NCBI GenBank assembly: GCA_916720335.1
Contig: CAKAQU010000091.1
Coordinates: 1 to 6,554 of the forward strand
DNA: 6,554 nt
Direction: 5' to 3'
Origin: an uncultured Moraxella sp.
GTDB taxonomy: Bacteria > Pseudomonadota > Gammaproteobacteria > Pseudomonadales > Moraxellaceae
A model generated the notes under the pieces. It saw only the letters and a program-made list of their open reading frames with translations. It was not told where the DNA came from and made no database searches. Both the position numbers and the translations under genes were made by a program. Positions within the stretch are counted from its first letter, which is position 1, and every line of letters starts with the position of its first letter. This document shows, one piece after another, positions 1 through 6,271 of the stretch.

Positions 1-158
1 ATAGCATTTTCTATAAAACTCAATCCATTTTCTACAGCATCATCAATTCGCAATTGTCCTTGGGGAACGATGTACACTGGCAAATTCACCTTATCAAATA
101 AGTTCTGAAATTCAGTCAATTTCCCTTGATTATTGGATGCTAAAACCCATTTTTGCAT
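1..158 (-). CDS. rdgB: XTP/dITP diphosphatase (RdgB/HAM1 family), N-terminal 52 residues only
   Basis: The minus-strand frame opens with ATG at 156-158 and runs off the left edge, so only 52 codons are visible. The protein begins MQKWVLASNNQGKLTEF. The ASNNxGKxxE stretch at residues 7-16 is the phosphate-binding signature of the HAM1/RdgB family, and ENGLSFIENA at residues 43-52 matches the conserved E-x-G-x-[ST]-F-x-E-N-A segment that follows. Family members are about 195-200 residues long, so roughly a quarter is present. The family hydrolyses non-canonical purine triphosphates (ITP, dITP, XTP) to monophosphates in the cytoplasm, keeping deaminated bases out of DNA. The start is supported by GGAA six bases upstream (165-168). 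The gene lies 26 bases after the galE stop and appears to be the tail of the same operon, although it has no metabolic link to sugar nucleotides. Nothing can be said about the missing C-terminal part. Confidence 0.9.
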   Translation of the reverse strand, partial: MQKWVLASNNQGKLTEFQNLFDKVNLPVYIVPQGQLRIDDAVENGLSFIENA

Positions 159-184
159 AATTTATTCCGCACTCATTAGTAATT

Positions 185-1210
185 TTACTTTTGATAGCCA
201 TTTGGATTGTTACTTTGCCAGCGCCAGGTGTCAGCACACATTTGCTCAATATCAAATTGTGCTTGCCAACCAAAGAGTGTTTTAGCCTTTTCACTGCTGG
301 CGTAATAAGCGGGCACATCGCCACTTCTGCGAGGTGCAAACACATAAGGAATCTTCTGTCCTGTGGTTTTAACAAAGGCATTTACAAGCTCAAGTACTGA
401 GGTGCCTTTACCTGTTCCCAAATTAACCGCCAAAAATCTGGTTGGTTTTTTATTATTTACCAGATATTGAAGCGCAGCCACATGACCTTTTGCCAAATCA
501 ACAACATGAATATAATCGCGTACGCCTGTACCATCTATGGTATCGTAATCATTACCAAAGATGGATAATTTTTCCAATCTCCCAACCGCAACCTGACTAA
601 TGTAAGGCATTAAATTATTAGGAATGTCACTTGGGTCTTCACCGATTGTACCGGTATGATAGGCACCAATAGGGTTAAAATATCGTAAGGAGATGGCATT
701 AAAATCCAGCTTAGATTTTGCCAAATCTTCCATAATGTATTCCACCATCAGTTTACTTTGCCCATAAGGATTGGTTGCAGAGCGCGTCATATCTTCTATA
801 AAGGGTAATGTTTCTTGATGCCCATACACAGTTGCTGATGATGAAAAAATAAAGTTTTTTACACCTTTTTCATTCATGACTTCTAGTAAATTCAGGGTAC
901 CAGCGACATTATTTTGATAATATTTAACTGGCTTGACCACCGACTCACCAACGGCTTTTAGCCCTGCAAAGTGAATCACCGCAAAAAATTCATATTTATT
1001 AAATGTTTTTTTTAGCTCTGCTTTATCTAGCACATCACCGAAAATAAAATCAATGGGCTTTTGAACAATTTCTTCAACTCTTTGGAGGGAAACTAAGCTA
1101 GAATTGGACAAATTATCGTAAACCACAGGAGAAAAACCCGCACAAATCAACTCAATCAATGTGTGTGAACCAATGTAACCCGCCCCACCTGTTACCAGAA
1201 TTTTTTTCAT
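185..1210 (-). CDS. galE: UDP-glucose 4-epimerase GalE
   Basis: This 341-residue protein interconverts UDP-glucose and UDP-galactose in the cytoplasm, using tightly bound NAD. It is an extended short-chain dehydrogenase/reductase. The Rossmann motif TGGAGYIG lies at residues 7-14, the FSSSATVYG segment carries the catalytic Ser/Thr at 124-127, and the Y-x3-K pair is Y149/K153 in NPYGQSK. These positions coincide with E. coli GalE (338 residues). RYFNPIGAY (176-184), DGTGVRDYIHV (226-236) and APRRSGDVPAYY (292-303) form the usual substrate-binding half. Y302 sits where E. coli has the bulky Tyr299 that limits activity to UDP-Glc/Gal rather than the N-acetylated sugars, so Glc/Gal specificity is inferred. 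The ATG at 1210 is chosen because AAGG lies nine bases upstream; a TTG nine bases earlier abuts that site and cannot use it. The gene follows the ugd-like gene by 11 bases. A GlcNAc/GalNAc epimerase is a less likely alternative. Confidence 0.96.
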   Translation of the reverse strand: MKKILVTGGAGYIGSHTLIELICAGFSPVVYDNLSNSSLVSLQRVEEIVQKPIDFIFGDVLDKAELKKTFNKYEFFAVIHFAGLKAVGESVVKPVKYYQNNVAGTLNLLEVMNEKGVKNFIFSSSATVYGHQETLPFIEDMTRSATNPYGQSKLMVEYIMEDLAKSKLDFNAISLRYFNPIGAYHTGTIGEDPSDIPNNLMPYISQVAVGRLEKLSIFGNDYDTIDGTGVRDYIHVVDLAKGHVAALQYLVNNKKPTRFLAVNLGTGKGTSVLELVNAFVKTTGQKIPYVFAPRRSGDVPAYYASSEKAKTLFGWQAQFDIEQMCADTWRWQSNNPNGYQK

Positions 1211-1219
1211 ATTTACCAA

Positions 1220-1224
1220 CCTTA
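1220..1224 (-). promoter_or_regulatory. Ribosome binding site of galE, overlapping the ugd-like stop
   Basis: TAAGG contains the TAA stop of the ugd-like gene (1222-1224) and lies nine bases before the galE ATG at 1208-1210. It is directly adjacent to the TTG at 1217-1219, which excludes that upstream start. Confidence 0.7.
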
Positions 1225-2517
1225 CATGTGATTAAATTTAATTTTTTGTTGACCAATCCCAAAATAATCGCCCTGATAATCACGGATATCTTCTTGAGAT
1301 AAAATATTTTTAGCGTCAAAAATTGGCAATCTGATTTGATTTAACTGATGAATATCTGGCCTTAATACAAGAGACCAATTAATAATAAATAGCGCATCTA
1401 CTTCCTTTAGTTTTTGGTATGGATGATCAATGATGGTAAATAAATCATTATCTCCATACATATCCTCCAATTCACTGGTGGTATTATTGCTATAAACATA
1501 AGTATTAATATTATAGGACCATAGCAATTTCAACAAAGGATGTATGACAGAATTCGCAGTAATTCCTGCCTCATTTCTATAACCTGCCCCCCAAATCACC
1601 ACCGTTTTATCATCAATAAAACCATGAAAATATTGCCAAAATTTACGAAAAATTAGTTCCTTTTGATCTTCATTAATATTAATAATGGATTCAATAAGCG
1701 CCGTCTCTACTTTATTTTCTTTAAATTTTTCTTTTAAATTTACAAGCTCTTTTGGCAGTGAACGCCCTCCAAAGCCCCATCCTGCTGACAAATAAGCCTT
1801 ACCAATACGTTTATCTTTGCGAAGAATATTTTCAATTTCTTTAATGCTAATTTGCTCGCTATCAGCAAGACGCGCCAACTCATTAATAAAAGAAAGTCTC
1901 GCCCCAAGCATACCTATAATACTACTTCTAGCAAATTCAGCAGTTTTAATATCGGTTAAATGGGTTTTATAAGCATGATTTATAAAAAACATCAATATCT
2001 GGCAATATAAATGACTATTTTTAGTTTTTTCACCAATCAGGACTAAGTCAGGACTAAATAATGAATTAAAATTTGCCCCATCCTTCATAAATATAAATGG
2101 TAAATAATATACCCAAGATGAATGAATGTTTTTAGCAATTTTATCTATGTTGCCAATATCATCCATTCCACTAAAAATAATCTGACTGTGAGGGTTTTGA
2201 CAATATTGACAAAGTTTTTCCAAATCATCTGGACTTAACTCATCAGTAAACACCCAAAAAATAGTATCTTGATTTAAATAATCTTCAGTAAAAAAACTAT
2301 TTTTATCATACCATAAATTTATTTTTTGTTGAGATACATATAAATGCCACAATACATCCATTTGTCTATCAAATTGATAATGACGTAATGTGTTATTTAT
2401 ATTTTTTTGACTAGCAATCAGTGTAATTGGCATATCCAAACTAGCTAATAAGATTGCTGAATTAATTGCTTCATGGTTTGCACCAATAATATAGGTATTT
2501 TTTTTATATAAATTCAT
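1222..2517 (-). CDS. UDP-glucose/GDP-mannose dehydrogenase-family protein with degenerate active site (probable pseudoenzyme)
   Basis: This 431-residue protein has the length and three-part plan of nucleotide-sugar dehydrogenases. The N-terminal Rossmann half spans about 8-185. The central helical/dimer domain is about 188-262, with clear family wording in LSFINELARLA (208-218), DKRIGKAYLSAG (235-246) and GWGFGGRSLPKEL (246-258). The C-terminal UDP-binding half is about 300-431. Nearly every functional residue is replaced. GxGxxG reads GANHEA (12-17). The STVPxG loop reads SGMDDIG (116-122). The catalytic Lys and Asn (Lys204 and Asn208 in the streptococcal enzyme) align with R197 and I201. 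The nucleophilic Cys of GGxCxPKD is S253, and the Asp is E257. The C-terminal FKxxTDDxRxS motif reads YRNEAGITANS (313-323). Oxidation of UDP-glucose to UDP-glucuronate is therefore unlikely. The frame is intact, and AGGGGG lies six bases before the ATG and overlaps the pgi stop. The gene is visibly more A+T-rich than its neighbours. Non-catalytic binding, sensing or scaffolding is conceivable but not shown. Confidence 0.85.
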   Translation of the reverse strand: MNLYKKNTYIIGANHEAINSAILLASLDMPITLIASQKNINNTLRHYQFDRQMDVLWHLYVSQQKINLWYDKNSFFTEDYLNQDTIFWVFTDELSPDDLEKLCQYCQNPHSQIIFSGMDDIGNIDKIAKNIHSSWVYYLPFIFMKDGANFNSLFSPDLVLIGEKTKNSHLYCQILMFFINHAYKTHLTDIKTAEFARSSIIGMLGARLSFINELARLADSEQISIKEIENILRKDKRIGKAYLSAGWGFGGRSLPKELVNLKEKFKENKVETALIESIININEDQKELIFRKFWQYFHGFIDDKTVVIWGAGYRNEAGITANSVIHPLLKLLWSYNINTYVYSNNTTSELEDMYGDNDLFTIIDHPYQKLKEVDALFIINWSLVLRPDIHQLNQIRLPIFDAKNILSQEDIRDYQGDYFGIGQQKIKFNHM

Positions 2518-2523
2518 CAAAAT

Positions 2524-2529
2524 CCCCCT
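2524..2529 (-). promoter_or_regulatory. Strong ribosome binding site of the ugd-like gene, overlapping the pgi stop
   Basis: AGGGGG lies six bases before the ATG at 2515-2517 and begins inside the pgi TAG stop (2528-2530). It is the longest G-rich Shine-Dalgarno in the operon, so the degenerate gene still has a good translation signal. It also favours ATG 2517 over the adjoining TTG at 2518-2520. Confidence 0.75.
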
Positions 2530-4153
2530 AACTCGTTAATAAATCGTGATTTTGATGGGTCTTAATTAATGTTAATAATTGATTGGTTGAAGCATCATAA
2601 TCATAAACAGCATCTTTATTTAATAAATCCGCATACACATTATTTGCCATCACCTTACCAATTTCAACACCCCATTGGTCAAATGGATTAATTTGCCAAA
2701 TCACACTCATTACATAAACTTTATGCTCATACAAAGCAATCAATGAACCCAAAGTTTTAGGTGTTAAACTCTTTAACAAGAGAGTAGTTGATGGCTGGTT
2801 ACCTCGATAATGCTTAAAAACTTCCTGTTTATCAGTAGTTTGATTTTTTAAAGCATAATTGCCAAATGCCAAAACTTGACTTTGCGCCAAACAATTTGCC
2901 AATGCTAATTTATGTTGGTTGATTAAAAAAGGATTGGGCTGCTGCTTATCATGATAACGATTAATTGGCGCAATAAAATCACAAGAAACCTCGCGCGTGC
3001 CTTGATGCAATAGCTGATAAAAAGCATGCTGCGCATTTGAACCAATATCTCCCCACAAAATTGGACATGTTTCATAGTCCACCGCTTGCCCTTGGCGATT
3101 TACAGATTTACCATTTGACTCCATTTCAAGTTGGGTTAAATAATTGGGGAAATAAGATAATCTACCATCATAAGGCAATACGGTATGGGCGTTAATATTT
3201 AAAAATGTACTATTCCAAACTCCGATAAGCCCAAGCAATACAGGTAAATTTTGCTGAAAATCGGTCTTGGCAAAATGCTTATCCATTTCATGCGCCCCAA
3301 GAAGCAACTGATGAAACTGCGGCATGCCAATTTTAATCGCGATGGCAAGCCCAATTGCTGACCACATACTAAAGCGACCACCTACCCAGTCCCAAAGTAG
3401 AAGCTGGTTTTCAGGATGGATTCCCCAATCGCTCATTTTATCAGGTTTAGTAGAAATACCAATAAAATGGCGACGCAAAATACTTTGCGTATTGTGATGA
3501 GCAGATTTTAACCATTCTAGAGCGGTTTTGGCGTTCGATAATGTATCAATTGTGCCAAACGATTTGGAGGAAATAATAAATAAGGTACTTTCAGGATTTA
3601 ACACACTTAAAAGCTGATGAATCTGGGTACCATCCATATTGGACACAAAATGAACACAAATATTGGTTTTTGACCACTCATCAAGCGCAAATGTTGCCAT
3701 CAAAGGCCCTAAATCTGAACCTCCAACGCCAATATTTACCACATCAGTAATTGCTTTGCCACTAAAACCTCGCCAAATACCAACCCGAATACGCTCGCTG
3801 ATTGTAGCAACTTTATCCAAACTTTCTTGAATGGCACAATTAACATTAAAACCATCCACAAAAAGCGTTTTATCCCTAGGCAGACGTAAAGCTGTATGTA
3901 GTGCTGGACGATTTTCAGTATCGTTTATTTTTTCACCAGATAATAGAGCGTGTATTTTTTGATTAAGCTGTTTTTGTTGAGCAAGCTTCAAAAGATTGTT
4001 TAAAATTTCATCATCAATCAACTGCTTACTAAAATCCATGACCATATCACATGCCGATACAGTATAACGTTCAGCGCGAATCTTATCAGTGAATAACTGT
4101 TCTAATTTTGGTTTTGATAAAGCAAGTTCTTCCAAACGCTCCCAAGCAGCCAT
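2528..4153 (-). CDS. pgi: Glucose-6-phosphate isomerase
   Basis: This 541-residue cytoplasmic enzyme interconverts glucose-6-phosphate and fructose-6-phosphate and links glycolysis/gluconeogenesis to the hexose-phosphate pool used for sugar nucleotides. It is full length (E. coli Pgi has 549 residues). NIGVGGSDLGP lies at 140-150, and the sugar-phosphate loop SSKSFGT at 195-201. PROSITE-type signature 1 is DWVGGRFSMWSA (255-266), and signature 2 spans about 481-500, ending FDQWGVEIGK. The expected catalytic residues are present: E345 in ESNGK, H376 in AQHAFYQ and K500 at the end of signature 2. The ATG at 4153 has AGGTG five bases upstream, and that site overlaps the galU stop codon, so translational coupling is likely. 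In Acinetobacter capsule loci the equivalent gene (often called gpi) also sits with galU, ugd and an epimerase, which fits a role in supplying glycan precursors. No truncation or missing key residue was seen. Confidence 0.97.
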   Translation of the reverse strand: MAAWERLEELALSKPKLEQLFTDKIRAERYTVSACDMVMDFSKQLIDDEILNNLLKLAQQKQLNQKIHALLSGEKINDTENRPALHTALRLPRDKTLFVDGFNVNCAIQESLDKVATISERIRVGIWRGFSGKAITDVVNIGVGGSDLGPLMATFALDEWSKTNICVHFVSNMDGTQIHQLLSVLNPESTLFIISSKSFGTIDTLSNAKTALEWLKSAHHNTQSILRRHFIGISTKPDKMSDWGIHPENQLLLWDWVGGRFSMWSAIGLAIAIKIGMPQFHQLLLGAHEMDKHFAKTDFQQNLPVLLGLIGVWNSTFLNINAHTVLPYDGRLSYFPNYLTQLEMESNGKSVNRQGQAVDYETCPILWGDIGSNAQHAFYQLLHQGTREVSCDFIAPINRYHDKQQPNPFLINQHKLALANCLAQSQVLAFGNYALKNQTTDKQEVFKHYRGNQPSTTLLLKSLTPKTLGSLIALYEHKVYVMSVIWQINPFDQWGVEIGKVMANNVYADLLNKDAVYDYDASTNQLLTLIKTHQNHDLLTS

Positions 4154-4158
4154 TGCAT

Positions 4159-4163
4159 CACCT
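4159..4163 (-). promoter_or_regulatory. Ribosome binding site of pgi, overlapping the galU stop
   Basis: AGGTG lies five bases before the pgi ATG, and its first bases are part of the galU TAG stop (4162-4164). Ribosomes ending galU would be placed at the pgi start. Confidence 0.7.
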
Positions 4164-5025
4164 ATAAGCTTATCTGTTGGTTGGCAAAATACATAAAAGC
4201 TTTCATGTAACTTTGCATATCACCTGCATCAAAACTATTACCAGTCATGGTAACCACATCTACGCCTTGACTGCCAATCAAAGCATCAATAGCATCAGTC
4301 AGCTGAATTTCACTGCCCACACTTGGAGCTGTTTTCTCCAAATAATCAAAAATTGCATTATCAAAAACATAACGACCAACAACCGCTAAATTTGATGGGG
4401 CTACATTTGGATTCGGCTTTTCTACAAAACCTTTAACTGCAAATGTTTTATTGGTATCTGATTTGACAATATTTTGCTGATTTTCCAATTCAGCAATACC
4501 ATATTTATCAATATCTTCCACTGCAACGGAGTCCACTAAAATTTGACTACGTTTTGTTTTAGTATATTGCTCCAGCATAAAGGTTAGATTTTTGGTAGTA
4601 TATTGACCAGCAAACGGGTCAAGTACCACATCAGGAAGTAAAACCGCAAAAGGATTATCGCCAATTACTGCACGCCCTTGCAAGACTGCATGACCTAACC
4701 CCAATGGCCTACCCTGCCTAACACTAATAATTTTGACATCTTTAGGCAAAAAATCCAAACTATCTGCTAGTTTATTTTTACCTTTACTGCGAAGCTGGGT
4801 ATCAAGTTCACTGTTTATATCAAAATAATTTTCAATAGCTTGTTTTTGGGCATGATTAACCAATACAATATTTTTAATACCAGCAGCAATCGCCTCTTCA
4901 ATAACATACTGAATCGCAGGCTTATTACCCAATGGTAAAAGCTCCTTTGGAACAGCTTTTGATAAAGGCAACATGCGAGTACCAAAACCTGCAGTAGGAA
5001 TGATGGCGTGGGTAGGAAATTTCAT
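4162..5025 (-). CDS. galU: UTP-glucose-1-phosphate uridylyltransferase GalU
   Basis: This 287-residue cytoplasmic nucleotidyltransferase makes UDP-glucose and pyrophosphate from UTP and glucose-1-phosphate. The bacterial UGPase signature AGFGTRMLPLSKAVPKELLP is at residues 12-31, holding the GxGTR nucleotide loop and K27. LLPDVVLD (129-136) carries the metal-binding D132, GFVEKP (199-204) supplies the conserved E202/K203 pair, and SEIQLTDAI is the usual substrate-pocket segment near residue 240. Length fits the family (about 290-300). The ATG at 5025 is chosen because GGAG lies eight bases upstream (5034-5037); a GTG at 5034 would overlap that site and is rejected. The gene starts 15 bases after the Stealth gene stop and ends eight bases before pgi, in the middle of the operon. 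Its product feeds GalE directly. A thymidylyltransferase (RmlA) was considered, but the PDVVLD and SEIQLTDAI wording is GalU-type. Confidence 0.96.
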   Translation of the reverse strand: MKFPTHAIIPTAGFGTRMLPLSKAVPKELLPLGNKPAIQYVIEEAIAAGIKNIVLVNHAQKQAIENYFDINSELDTQLRSKGKNKLADSLDFLPKDVKIISVRQGRPLGLGHAVLQGRAVIGDNPFAVLLPDVVLDPFAGQYTTKNLTFMLEQYTKTKRSQILVDSVAVEDIDKYGIAELENQQNIVKSDTNKTFAVKGFVEKPNPNVAPSNLAVVGRYVFDNAIFDYLEKTAPSVGSEIQLTDAIDALIGSQGVDVVTMTGNSFDAGDMQSYMKAFMYFANQQISL

Positions 5026-5033
5026 TATATGCA

Positions 5034-5037
5034 CTCC
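5034..5037 (-). promoter_or_regulatory. Ribosome binding site of galU (decides start)
   Basis: GGAG lies eight bases before the ATG at 5023-5025. The upstream in-frame GTG at 5032-5034 overlaps it, so that GTG cannot be the start. Confidence 0.75.
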
Positions 5038-5040
5038 AAA

Positions 5041-6156
5041 TTAATCATAATAACTATTTAAAAAAACAAGCAATTTATTATTATAGTCAGCTAATTGATT
5101 GGGATTTTCGGTGTTAAAATCATTAGCACAGAATGAATGTGGGCAAATCTTTTTTTCTTTTAATTCCAAAAGTTGTCTATAGTAGCTAACTGCACTTGGA
5201 GAACGAATATTAAAATAATAACAGACATCAATTCTTTCAGTGGATTTGGCCTCGCAATACATTAACCATGGGACCAAGAAGGTTGCCATATTGATGTCAT
5301 TATTGCTACGAAATTTATTGGATAAATAACTTTCAATTTCTTTCTTATACAATTGCCATGCTTTCTCATAAGCTGATTTTTTAAGTGGGTAATAAGTGTG
5401 AATTAATGTGTTGTTTATACTGATTTGATAGTGATTTTTTAGTAAGTTAATTGAATTAAAACAAGCATGTAATGTTGCTGTGTTTATTTTCTTATTTTTC
5501 ATATCTTGCAAATTTTTTGCCGAGATAAATAATGAGGCTAAATTATTGGCACTAAAAAAATGTTTTTTCTCTAGAGATTTTGCAACAAATACATCATCAT
5601 TAAAATAGATAAAATTTTCTGATAAGTTTGGTATTTTATATAAAAATGATTCTATTACATGGGAATTAAAAGTTGGTAAATATTTTTTATCAATTATGTC
5701 TGAGTGATTTATTAAAAATATGTCAGAGAACTCATGCAGCCAAAGAGGTATCTGCTCATCAGTAACAATATAGATATTTCTGACCCATGGCAAGAACTTT
5801 TTAACTGATTTAATAGAATAATATAATTCATTATGGTTACTAAATCGAGCTATGTCAGTTGCAAATGCTCCAATATTATTCTGTTTATCTTGATTTTTAT
5901 AATATTTATACTTTTCCTGCCATTGATTATCTGTATTATCTACCCACGTGTATACCACATCAACTGCCATATCATCGCCTACAGTAACATAATCAGATTC
6001 TATATATGATGATAAGGCTAGTTCATAAACTTCATCTATTTTCAATTCAGTATAAGATTGTGGATAATACTTATTCAAATAATCTCGAGAAAAGATGATA
6101 GGATTTTTAATAAATTTTTTAGTTTTTTGCTTATATTTTTTTAAATTAATTTTCAT
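5041..6156 (-). CDS. Stealth-family hexose-1-phosphate transferase (capsular/exopolysaccharide phosphotransferase)
   Basis: This is a 371-residue protein with the Stealth conserved regions in order. CR1 is DVVYTWVDNTDNQWQEKY (66-83). CR2 runs from about 105 to 205, with NELYYSIKSVKKFLPWVRNI, IYIVTDEQIP and the acidic FNDDVFV (185-191). CR3 runs from about 253 to 300 (HTYYPLKKSAYEKAW through DINMATFLVPW). A short CR4 follows, with SFCANDFN at 341-348. The family transfers sugar-1-phosphate from a nucleotide sugar to a glycan, forming phosphodiester links; examples are the meningococcal SacB and XcbA capsule polymerases. The basic N-terminus KKYKQKTKKFIKNPIIFSRD is typical of the family, and no signal peptide or clear membrane span is seen, so the protein is probably cytoplasmic or peripheral at the inner membrane. 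At 371 residues it is short and could add a single phosphohexose rather than polymerise. ATG 6156 is chosen over ATG 6225 because GGAAG lies six bases upstream and the basic family N-terminus begins there. The gene leads the operon and is very A+T-rich, suggesting acquired or exchanged glycan DNA. Donor and acceptor are unknown. Confidence 0.9.
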   Translation of the reverse strand: MKINLKKYKQKTKKFIKNPIIFSRDYLNKYYPQSYTELKIDEVYELALSSYIESDYVTVGDDMAVDVVYTWVDNTDNQWQEKYKYYKNQDKQNNIGAFATDIARFSNHNELYYSIKSVKKFLPWVRNIYIVTDEQIPLWLHEFSDIFLINHSDIIDKKYLPTFNSHVIESFLYKIPNLSENFIYFNDDVFVAKSLEKKHFFSANNLASLFISAKNLQDMKNKKINTATLHACFNSINLLKNHYQISINNTLIHTYYPLKKSAYEKAWQLYKKEIESYLSNKFRSNNDINMATFLVPWLMYCEAKSTERIDVCYYFNIRSPSAVSYYRQLLELKEKKICPHSFCANDFNTENPNQLADYNNKLLVFLNSYYD

Positions 6157-6162
6157 TATTAT

Positions 6163-6167
6163 CTTCC
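6163..6167 (-). promoter_or_regulatory. Ribosome binding site of the Stealth gene (decides start)
   Basis: GGAAG on the minus strand sits six bases before the ATG at 6154-6156. The alternative in-frame ATG at 6223-6225 has only a weak purine stretch (AAGA) before it. This argues for a 371-residue rather than a 394-residue protein. Confidence 0.75.
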
Positions 6168-6271
6168 AATTAAAAAACAAACCTAATGTCTTAAAAGTAT
6201 GCGTATGATTATCTTTATGATTCATTTAATCTTAAATCATTGCACATTAATATTATTCAATTAATTTTTTA

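Larger units (their letters stand above)
1..6265 (-). other. Leftward operon: stealth - galU - pgi - ugd-like - galE - rdgB
   Basis: Six genes in the same direction are separated by 15, 8, 10, 11 and 26 bases, and no hairpin followed by a T-run was seen between them. At three junctions the Shine-Dalgarno sequence overlaps the stop codon of the gene before: galU/pgi near 4159-4164, pgi/ugd-like near 2524-2530, and ugd-like/galE near 1220-1224. Such arrangements usually mean cotranscription with translational coupling. The right boundary is estimated from the predicted promoter; the operon may continue past the left edge. Confidence 0.8.

Noticed and set aside
162..176. A tiny frame M-S-A-E-stop just upstream of rdgB.
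   Set aside because: It is only four codons long and probably a chance ATG; the rdgB ribosome binding site and start are sufficient.
130..381. Minus-strand open frame of 83 codons across the galE/rdgB junction.
   Set aside because: It is out of frame with two clear genes, rdgB and galE, and its sequence matches no family I recognise.
191..400. Plus-strand open frame of 69 codons.
   Set aside because: It lies wholly opposite galE, has no recognisable domain, and galE is unambiguous.
1222..2517. Calling this gene a functional UDP-glucose 6-dehydrogenase (ugd).
   Set aside because: The fold is right, but the NAD-binding motif and all the catalytic residues are replaced, so the enzyme name would mislead.
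1222..2517. Calling the ugd-like gene a pseudogene.
   Set aside because: There is no frameshift or premature stop, length is normal for the family and the ribosome binding site is strong; pseudoenzyme fits better.
3199..3381. Minus-strand open frame of 60 codons.
   Set aside because: It is an alternate-frame shadow inside pgi.
4177..4389. Plus-strand open frame of 70 codons.
   Set aside because: It lies opposite the 3' part of galU and shows no independent evidence.
6157..6225. A 23-codon N-terminal extension of the Stealth protein from ATG 6225, with a His-rich beginning (MNHKDNHTHTF).
   Set aside because: There is no good ribosome binding site before ATG 6225, whereas ATG 6156 has GGAAG at six bases and the family-like basic N-terminus begins there. 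It has no stop of its own, so it is not a leader peptide either.
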